From the NCBI GenBank assembly GCA_026392775.1, contig JAPLBK010000120.1, forward strand, positions 1 to 7,150: a stretch of 7,150 nucleotides of DNA, in the 5' to 3' direction. Source of the stretch: Actinomycetota bacterium (lineage in GTDB: Bacteria > Actinomycetota > Actinomycetes > Nanopelagicales > Nanopelagicaceae). The translations under genes were made by a program, and so were the position numbers. The notes beneath the pieces are model-generated. The model ran no database searches. It was not told the origin of the DNA and worked only from the letters and a program-made list of their open reading frames with translations. This document shows, piece after piece, positions 1 to 4,071 of this stretch (position 1 is the stretch's first letter; the number at the start of each line of letters is the position of its first letter).

Positions 1-141
1 ATACAGGCCTTAAGTGGCTTTGTAGTCATGGCCATCTTTGCTCTAATTTTAAAATGGATCTTTCCAACAAAAAAAGATCCTGTTGCAAAAGCCGAGCGCA
101 AAGCGCTCAAGGCATCCCTTAGAGAGTTAAAGCGTAAATAA
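1..141 (+). CDS. C-terminal part of a small membrane protein (5' end outside window)
   Basis: The frame is open from base 1 to a TAA at 139-141 and gives 46 residues. They comprise one hydrophobic, probably membrane-spanning segment (about residues 3-21, GFVVMAIFALIL core) followed by a strongly basic tail rich in Lys, Arg and Ala, ending RELKRK. A basic tail after the helix suggests a cytoplasmic C-terminus. I do not recognise the family; it may be the end of a larger membrane protein or most of a small one. The stop codon directly abuts the ATG of the next gene, so the two are probably co-transcribed and translationally coupled. Confidence 0.6.
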   Translation: MQALSGFVVMAIFALILKWIFPTKKDPVAKAERKALKASLRELKRK

Positions 142-858
142 ATGGGGCTAGTAATTGTTACTGGGGGATCACGGGGCCTGGGCTTTGAATGTGCAAAAGA
201 GCTTGCAGCCATTGGTCATCAGATTGTTTTAGTTGCTAAAGATAAGGCGCGCTTAGAAGAGTCAGCCAAGCACTTAGGTGCTACCTATCGTTCAGTTGAT
301 TTAGAAGATCTAGATTCAGCTAAGAGCGCTTTTGAAGAGATTCTAGAATCCTTTGGCACACCAGAGATTGTGATTCTGGCCCATGGTGTGATGAGTGCAA
401 AGATGTCTAAGACGTTAAAGACAGATAACGCTGAGTGGCGACGGGTAATGGCGATTAATGTGGACTCTGTTTTTTGTGCACTGAATATTTTGGCAGCGCC
501 AATGGCAGAGGCACGTTCAGGACGAGTAGTTATCTTCTCAGCATGTTTAGGTCGTATGTCAGGACCTGGAAATGCTGGGGGATTAGCTCCCTATCGTGTG
601 AGCAAAGCTGGAGTGAATGCATTAGTTAGAAACTTGGCACATGAGACTGGCCTTGGCGCACGTGGGTTTTTAGTAGATGCAGTGTGTCCGAATCATTCGC
701 GCACAGATATGGGTGGCCCAGATGCACCGCTCTCGGCGCAAGAGGGAGCACAGAGCGCAATCTGGCTAGCCACTAGAGCCTTTGATGTTAACGGGGCAAG
801 TGATCAAGAAAAGCTAACGGGAGTGTTGTGGGAAGAGATGAAAGTGGTGCCTTGGTAA
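142..858 (+). CDS. Short-chain dehydrogenase/reductase (SDR), divergent active site
   Basis: The 238-residue product has the length and Rossmann layout of a classical SDR, a cytoplasmic NAD(P)(H)-dependent oxidoreductase. Visible motifs are the dinucleotide-binding TGGSRGLG (residues 7-14), the acidic D53 after beta-3, LAHG (79-82) in place of the usual NNAG, the structural Asn in INVDS (N106), and the catalytic YRVSK pair Y151/K155. Aligned on GRVVIF against FabG, the residue matching the catalytic Ser is Ala134, with Ser133 beside it. The usual PG after beta-6 is PN (183-184). The substrate cannot be named, and the altered site may mean unusual chemistry or loss of activity. The start ATG abuts the previous stop, with only a weak AGAGAG upstream. 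The stop overlaps the next gene's start by one base, so it sits inside a small operon. Confidence 0.85.
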   Translation: MGLVIVTGGSRGLGFECAKELAAIGHQIVLVAKDKARLEESAKHLGATYRSVDLEDLDSAKSAFEEILESFGTPEIVILAHGVMSAKMSKTLKTDNAEWRRVMAINVDSVFCALNILAAPMAEARSGRVVIFSACLGRMSGPGNAGGLAPYRVSKAGVNALVRNLAHETGLGARGFLVDAVCPNHSRTDMGGPDAPLSAQEGAQSAIWLATRAFDVNGASDQEKLTGVLWEEMKVVPW

Positions 859-1463
859 TGAGAATCAATACAGCAAACAACTCTGCATTCTTTAAACGAG
901 CTATTGCAGGCTTAGTTGCACTCATCATGGTGATGGCACTTGCGGGATGTTCTAAAGATGGTTCTATGGGAATGGACCACGAGGGGCATTCAGCTGGGGC
1001 CTCAGGTGAATTAAGCAGTGATGACATTATGTTTTTACAGATGATGATTCCTCATCACCAACAAGCTATTGATATCTCAGATCTGGCACTGACAATTAGT
1101 GCTGATCCTGAACTACTCACTTTAGCCAAAGATATTCGTGATGGACAGGCCGCTGAAATCGTGAAGATGAAAGCCTGGCTAGATGCAGCAGGTGCTGATC
1201 TAGATCCTGGACACAGCATGGGCCATGGCATGGACGGAATGCTCAGTGATTCAGAACTAGCAGATTTAAAAGCGGCAAGAGGAAAGAGCTTTGATCTGCT
1301 CTGGCTCAAAGGAATGACAGGTCATCATGATGGCGCCATTGATATGACAGCCATGATTGAAAATGCCAAGAACGCTGAAATCAAAAGCTTTGGTGAAGGC
1401 ATTGTTGCCTCACAGAGTGCGCAGAATAAGGCGATGGCTGCGATGATTAAAAGGATTGGTTAA
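858..1463 (+). CDS. DUF305-family lipoprotein, possible copper-binding protein
   Basis: The product has 201 residues when started at the ATG of the TAATG overlap with the SDR gene. An in-frame ATG 30 bases upstream exists, but the chosen start gives a normal signal peptide: basic residues K13/R14, a hydrophobic core, and the lipobox LAGC (28-31) with the lipidated Cys31. The mature protein should therefore be anchored on the outer face of the membrane. Two related halves follow, each with the DUF305 signature: MMIPHHQQAID (62-72) and GMTGHHDGAID (152-162). DUF305 is a ferritin-like helical-bundle family. Met/His-rich stretches at 37-44 and 119-128 suggest soft-metal binding, and some relatives (e.g. 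cyanobacterial CopM) bind copper. The copper role is inferred. Expression is probably coupled to the SDR gene. Confidence 0.88.
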   Translation: MRINTANNSAFFKRAIAGLVALIMVMALAGCSKDGSMGMDHEGHSAGASGELSSDDIMFLQMMIPHHQQAIDISDLALTISADPELLTLAKDIRDGQAAEIVKMKAWLDAAGADLDPGHSMGHGMDGMLSDSELADLKAARGKSFDLLWLKGMTGHHDGAIDMTAMIENAKNAEIKSFGEGIVASQSAQNKAMAAMIKRIG

Positions 1464-1474
1464 GGGCTAGGGCA

Positions 1475-1503
1475 TTGTCGGGGCTGCAGAATCTGCATAG
1501 CCT
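1475..1503 (+). promoter_or_regulatory. Candidate promoter for the methyltransferase gene (leaderless)
   Basis: TTGTCG (1475-1480) and TAGCCT (1498-1503) are separated by 17 bases and resemble sigma-70 -35 and -10 boxes (4/6 and 3/6 matches). The predicted start of transcription falls at about the ATG at 1510. No Shine-Dalgarno sequence lies before that ATG, which fits a leaderless mRNA, a common type in actinobacteria. The matches are modest, so this is tentative. Confidence 0.35.
1485..1497. repeat. 13-base inverted repeat TGCAGA-A-TCTGCA
   Basis: Two perfect 6-base arms surround a single A in the short gap before the methyltransferase gene. The repeat would occupy the spacer between the candidate -35 and -10 boxes, where a repressor or activator could bind. 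Six-base arms can arise by chance, so operator function is inference. Confidence 0.4.
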
Positions 1504-1509
1504 TGCACT

Positions 1510-2169
1510 ATGAACGATGACGCCCTAGGCCTAGATGAGGCTTATTCAGTAAAGACTCCTGAAGATAACAAGCGCTTATATGCAAAGTGGGCCGCTACTT
1601 ATGACTCATCTTTTGTAGATGCCAAGCAGTATCGCTATCCAAAAGCTATTAGTGAAGTCTTTGATCAAGTCGTTACAGATTCTCTTTCTCGGGTCTTAGA
1701 TATCGGCACCGGCACGGGCCTGACCGGCATGTATTTATCAAGGCTTCGCCCAAACGTTGTTTTAGATGGCATGGATATTTCACCTGAAATGTTGGGACAG
1801 GCAAAGCTCAAGCAGCGCACTGATAACAGTGCTGTGTATAGGAAATTGTATGAGAGAGATTTAACTCGGGCTGTGCCAAATGAGAATGCACCATATGAAG
1901 CCCTCATTAGTTCAGGAACATTTACCCATGGCCACTTAGGACCTGAGTGCTTGCGCAACTTATTGCCATTGCTTGCAAATAACGGCTGGTTGGTTGTGGG
2001 AGTAAATAACGAACACTTTGAGAGCAAAGGATTTGCTGGTGAGTTAGATGCACTTGTATCACTAGGTGCAATAAAGGCGCCTGAGATACTGCGAATTGAT
2101 GTCTATGAGCCGGGCAGTGTGCACTACGGGGATCAAGCAAGAGTCATTGTCACTCGCGCGATAAGTTAG
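1510..2169 (+). CDS. Class I SAM-dependent methyltransferase
   Basis: The 219-residue product has the class I methyltransferase fold. Motif I, VLDIGTGTG, is at residues 62-70 and forms the SAM-binding glycine loop. The acidic residue at the end of beta-2 is in GMDIS (D89). A later strand, WLVVGVN (160-166), matches the post-motif region after LLPLLANNG. The N-terminal YSVKTPEDNKRLYAKWAATYD resembles the lead-in of small-molecule methyltransferases of the Methyltransf_11/25 and WBSCR27-like groups. The methyl acceptor cannot be told from sequence. The gene is 46 bases after the DUF305 gene, has no clear ribosome binding site and may be leaderless. Its TAG overlaps the end of the convergent lexA by four bases, and no terminator is visible between them. 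Confidence 0.88.
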   Translation: MNDDALGLDEAYSVKTPEDNKRLYAKWAATYDSSFVDAKQYRYPKAISEVFDQVVTDSLSRVLDIGTGTGLTGMYLSRLRPNVVLDGMDISPEMLGQAKLKQRTDNSAVYRKLYERDLTRAVPNENAPYEALISSGTFTHGHLGPECLRNLLPLLANNGWLVVGVNNEHFESKGFAGELDALVSLGAIKAPEILRIDVYEPGSVHYGDQARVIVTRAIS

Positions 2170-2792
2170 GCAATAGAGCGAAGTACTGCTGTTACAACTC
2201 CCAAGATCTCGCAATTATCGCCATTGATAGGCTCAAAAGCATCATTTGCTGGCAGTAGCCAGATGTGGCCATCTTTTTTAGAGAATGTCTTTACTGTGGC
2301 TTCGCCATCAATCATCGCTGCAACGATTTCACCTTTGTTGCAATCTTTTTGTGAACGGATCACTACATAGTCACCATCACAGATAGCTGCATCAATCATT
2401 GATTCGCCCACTACTTTGAGCATAAATAACTCACCTTTTCCAACAAAGGATTCAGGCAAAGGAAATACTTCTTCTACTTCTTGCTCTGCTGTTATTGGTC
2501 CACCTGCTGCAATGCGACCAACGAGTGGAATCATCTTCGTCTTATCGACGGGAGCACCGTTAACCTCAGGGGTCAGCTCTAACGCACGGCCCTTGCTCTC
2601 ATCGCGGCGGATGAAGCCTTTTTGCTCCAAGATCTCAAGCTGATACTTCACTGAGGCAGTTGAGGTCAGGCCAACGGCCGCCCCGATCTCTCGCATGGTG
2701 GGGGCATAGCCGTGCTCGGCCATAGCCGTTTCAATGACGTTAAGGATCTCAGCCTGGCGGGAGGTCAGGCCCTGGGGGGTTTGTGTGCTCAT
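2166..2792 (-). CDS. lexA: LexA, SOS-response repressor
   Basis: The 208-residue product is a full-length LexA, a cytoplasmic dimeric repressor that self-cleaves when stimulated by RecA filaments. The N-terminal winged helix-turn-helix covers about residues 9-72 (LTSRQAEIL, then APTMREIGAAVGLTSTASV with the recognition helix). The cleavage site is Ala96-Gly97 in GRIAAGGP. The catalytic dyad is Ser131 (GESM) and Lys168 (TVKTF). The C-terminal peptidase S24 domain is close to actinobacterial LexA, including AAICDGD and AAMIDGEATVKTF. The chosen ATG at 2792 matches the usual N-terminus. A longer start at 2831 would lie inside the operator and is unlikely. No strong Shine-Dalgarno sequence is seen. 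It is divergent from the LysM gene, and the adjacent operator implies autorepression. Confidence 0.97.
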   Translation of the reverse strand: MSTQTPQGLTSRQAEILNVIETAMAEHGYAPTMREIGAAVGLTSTASVKYQLEILEQKGFIRRDESKGRALELTPEVNGAPVDKTKMIPLVGRIAAGGPITAEQEVEEVFPLPESFVGKGELFMLKVVGESMIDAAICDGDYVVIRSQKDCNKGEIVAAMIDGEATVKTFSKKDGHIWLLPANDAFEPINGDNCEILGVVTAVLRSIA

Positions 2793-2823
2793 AGATACAG
2801 GGTGACATAGATTGGGGAAAAAT

Positions 2824-2839
2824 TCAAACATATGTTCGA
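2824..2839. promoter_or_regulatory. LexA operator (SOS box) proximal to lexA
   Basis: TCAAACATATGTTCGA matches the Gram-positive/actinobacterial SOS box TCGAAC-N4-GTTCGA at 11 of 12 fixed bases, with one A replacing G in the left arm. It lies 31 bases upstream of the lexA start codon, where bound LexA would block transcription of its own gene. The slight mismatch may give weaker binding than the perfect box near the LysM gene. Confidence 0.9.
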
Positions 2840-2846
2840 ATTTAAC

Positions 2847-2876
2847 TTGCGCTTTGTCAGTGGTGGGGTGTTTAAT
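2847..2876 (+). promoter_or_regulatory. Candidate promoter for the LysM gene
   Basis: TTGCGC (2847-2852) and TTTAAT (2871-2876) are 18 bases apart and resemble -35 and -10 boxes. The predicted transcription start near 2882-2885 would coincide with the edge of the perfect LexA box, giving a simple repression layout. An alternative -35, TTGTCA at 2854-2859, has no good -10 at normal spacing. Confidence 0.45.
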
Positions 2877-2884
2877 TGTCCTAT

Positions 2885-2900
2885 TCGAACAGTTGTTCGA
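2885..2900. promoter_or_regulatory. LexA operator (perfect SOS box) upstream of the LysM gene
   Basis: TCGAACAGTTGTTCGA matches the SOS box consensus at all 12 fixed positions. Symmetry extends one base further each side, to 2884-2901. It lies 35 bases before the LysM start codon and probably overlaps its transcription start. This is strong evidence that the LysM gene is an SOS gene. Confidence 0.95.
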
Positions 2901-2923
2901 ATACCTTCCCCAAGGTAGTTCGC

Positions 2924-2928
2924 AGGAG
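2924..2928 (+). promoter_or_regulatory. Ribosome binding site deciding the LysM gene start
   Basis: AGGAG sits seven bases before the ATG at 2936. It supports that ATG over an in-frame TTG at 2876, whose product would be read through the LexA operator. Confidence 0.8.
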
Positions 2929-2935
2929 AAAAACT

Positions 2936-3304
2936 ATGAGCACAGTGTCACTCGCTAGCAATACCAGTGTTTTACAAGGCTTTTCTAGCCCTTTCACACA
3001 ATCGATCAATCCGTCCGGCGCATCATTGACTCGTCGTGATCGACTAGCTCGCACTTTGTTCGTGGCCTCCCTGACCGTGCTCCTGGTGGCAGGTTTTGCT
3101 GCCCAATCAGGTGCCGGTGATCAAGTAGTGGCACCAACCTCCTATGTGAGCGTGGTTGTCCCCGGTGGGGCAACGCTCTGGTCTGTCGCCTCTGCTTATT
3201 CAAGCGGGGATGTGCAGGCGATGGTTGAGGCGATCCGTGAGGCTAATAACTTAAAGGGCTATGACCTTCAGGCTGGGCAAAAGCTGCGCGTTCCAAGGCA
3301 ATAA
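2936..3304 (+). CDS. SOS-controlled LysM membrane protein, YneA/ChiZ/DivS-type division inhibitor
   Basis: The 122-residue product has a polar N-terminal tail with a basic RRDRLAR patch (33-39). One membrane helix follows at about 40-57 (TLFVASLTVLLVAGFAAQ). A single LysM domain occupies about 70-119, with the typical VVPGGATLWSVASAY start and LQAGQKLRVP end. The LysM domain should face the cell wall and bind peptidoglycan. Known SOS division inhibitors share this plan and this divergent position next to lexA: YneA in Bacillus, Rv2719c/ChiZ in mycobacteria, and DivS (position and role) in Corynebacterium. Together with the perfect LexA box, this suggests it halts division during DNA damage. 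That role is inferred; LysM itself only indicates wall binding, and no hydrolase domain is present. nrdR follows after 195 bases. Confidence 0.88.
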   Translation: MSTVSLASNTSVLQGFSSPFTQSINPSGASLTRRDRLARTLFVASLTVLLVAGFAAQSGAGDQVVAPTSYVSVVVPGGATLWSVASAYSSGDVQAMVEAIREANNLKGYDLQAGQKLRVPRQ

Positions 3305-3343
3305 GCCCCGACACGCCCAAATAATCCTTTTTCCCTACTCGGG

Positions 3344-3372
3344 TGGCAAAGCCTCGAGGAATGCTTTATAGT
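3344..3372 (+). promoter_or_regulatory. Candidate nrdR-nrdJ promoter
   Basis: TATAGT (3367-3372) matches the -10 consensus at five of six bases. A weak -35-like TGGCAA (3344-3349) lies 17 bases upstream. Transcription would start around 3379, within the first candidate NrdR box, so bound NrdR would block it. The -35 is poor and another -10 (TATAGG at 3423-3428) is possible. Confidence 0.35.
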
Positions 3373-3374
3373 TC

Positions 3375-3390
3375 CTACTATATGTAGGGG
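3375..3390. promoter_or_regulatory. Candidate NrdR box 1
   Basis: CTACTATATGTAGGGG matches the published NrdR box acaCwAtATaTwGtgt at 11 of 16 positions, including nine of the ten core bases CwAtATaTwG. It is also an inverted repeat, CCTAC-TATAT-GTAGG (3374-3388). Its place upstream of nrdR, with a second box at proper phase, makes NrdR binding likely. Confidence 0.75.
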
Positions 3391-3405
3391 TCGAAGGCAG
3401 TAAAA

Positions 3406-3421
3406 CTTCCATAACTAGTGT
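3406..3421. promoter_or_regulatory. Candidate NrdR box 2
   Basis: CTTCCATAACTAGTGT matches the NrdR box at 10 of 16 positions, with the right half (TaGtgt) perfect and the left half weak. It starts exactly 31 bases after box 1, leaving a 15-base gap. That is three helical turns, the spacing described for tandem NrdR boxes. Alone it would not be convincing; the phasing is the main support. Confidence 0.6.
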
Positions 3422-3484
3422 TTATAGGGTAGTTTTTCTCCTCCACTCAATACATCTAAAAGTTGGAATTTCTAGTATTTCGAA

Positions 3485-3489
3485 GGGAG
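3485..3489 (+). promoter_or_regulatory. nrdR ribosome binding site
   Basis: GGGAG lies ten bases before the ATG at 3500 and supports that start, which places the first zinc-ribbon cysteine at residue 3, as is usual in NrdR. Confidence 0.6.
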
Positions 3490-3499
3490 ACACGCCGAG

Positions 3500-4051
3500 A
3501 TGATTTGCCCGTTCTGCCGATACGAAGATTCCCGTGTTGTTGACTCTCGTCCTATTGAAGAGGGCACACAGATTCGCCGTCGCCGTGAATGCCCACAGTG
3601 CAGCCAGAGGTTTTCCACCCAAGAAGTAGCCTTGCTCAACATCATTAAGCGAAGCGGTGCCACTGAGCCATTTAGCCGTGAGAAGGTCCTTGTGGGCGTT
3701 CGCAAGGCCTGCCAGGGCCGTCCTGTAAATGAAGATGATCTAGTTTTGCTAGCCCAGCGCGTGGAAGAGACTCTACGTTCAACTGGTCAAGCAGAGATTG
3801 AAGCTCAAGAAGTGGGAATGGCCATCCTTGCGCCACTCCGAGAACTCGATGAGGTCGCTTACTTACGTTATGCCTCGGTGTACCGTAACTTTGCCTCCCT
3901 TGAAGATTTCGAAGGCGAGATCGCTCTACTGCGAGCTCTACCTTCTAGCCATTCTCCGGCGCAATTGGATAAAAGTAATACCCCAATTACTGAGAAAAGT
4001 ACTACATCAGCGACACAAAGCAATAAAACATTAGCCAATCAGAACAACTAA
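3500..4051 (+). CDS. nrdR: NrdR, ATP/dATP-sensing repressor of ribonucleotide reductase genes
   Basis: The 183-residue product starts with the NrdR zinc ribbon: CPFC (C3, C6) and CPQC (C31, C34), with the intervening DSRVVDSRP and basic RRRRECP characteristic of the family. An ATP-cone domain follows at about residues 46-136 ([16 protein letters not shown] through [11 protein letters not shown]). It binds ATP or dATP and sets oligomeric state and DNA binding. Most NrdR proteins have about 150-160 residues. This one carries an additional polar tail from about 150 to 183, rich in Ser, Thr, Asn and Lys. nrdJ follows after 20 bases, so the two form an operon. The tandem boxes upstream imply that NrdR represses itself and nrdJ together. 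Confidence 0.97.
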   Translation: MICPFCRYEDSRVVDSRPIEEGTQIRRRRECPQCSQRFSTQEVALLNIIKRSGATEPFSREKVLVGVRKACQGRPVNEDDLVLLAQRVEETLRSTGQAEIEAQEVGMAILAPLRELDEVAYLRYASVYRNFASLEDFEGEIALLRALPSSHSPAQLDKSNTPITEKSTTSATQSNKTLANQNN

Positions 4052-4071
4052 AAGAAGACGGGGAACCACAC

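Noticed and set aside
828..857. DUF305 protein starting ten residues earlier at 828
   Set aside because: The extra residues add nothing typical. The TAATG overlap start gives a proper lipoprotein signal peptide.
1665..2027. 120-residue open frame antisense to the methyltransferase
   Set aside because: It mirrors conserved methyltransferase codons and shows no protein-like features of its own.
2793..2831. Longer LexA with 13 extra N-terminal residues starting at 2831
   Set aside because: That ATG lies inside the LexA operator, and the added residues do not resemble LexA N-termini.
2829..2860. lexA promoter on the minus strand using CTGACA as -35
   Set aside because: No acceptable -10 lies 16-18 bases downstream, so no position could be supported.
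2876..2935. Longer LysM protein from the TTG at 2876
   Set aside because: It would translate the perfect LexA box. The ATG at 2936 has a good AGGAG ribosome binding site.
3305..3365. Intrinsic terminator after the LysM gene
   Set aside because: There is a T-rich stretch near 3328, but no stable stem before it. The partial pairing around CTCGGG...CCTCGAG is weak and lacks a T tract.
3305..3499. Cobalamin riboswitch ahead of the B12-dependent reductase operon
   Set aside because: The gap has no recognisable B12-box and is too short for a full cobalamin riboswitch. Control by NrdR boxes explains it better.
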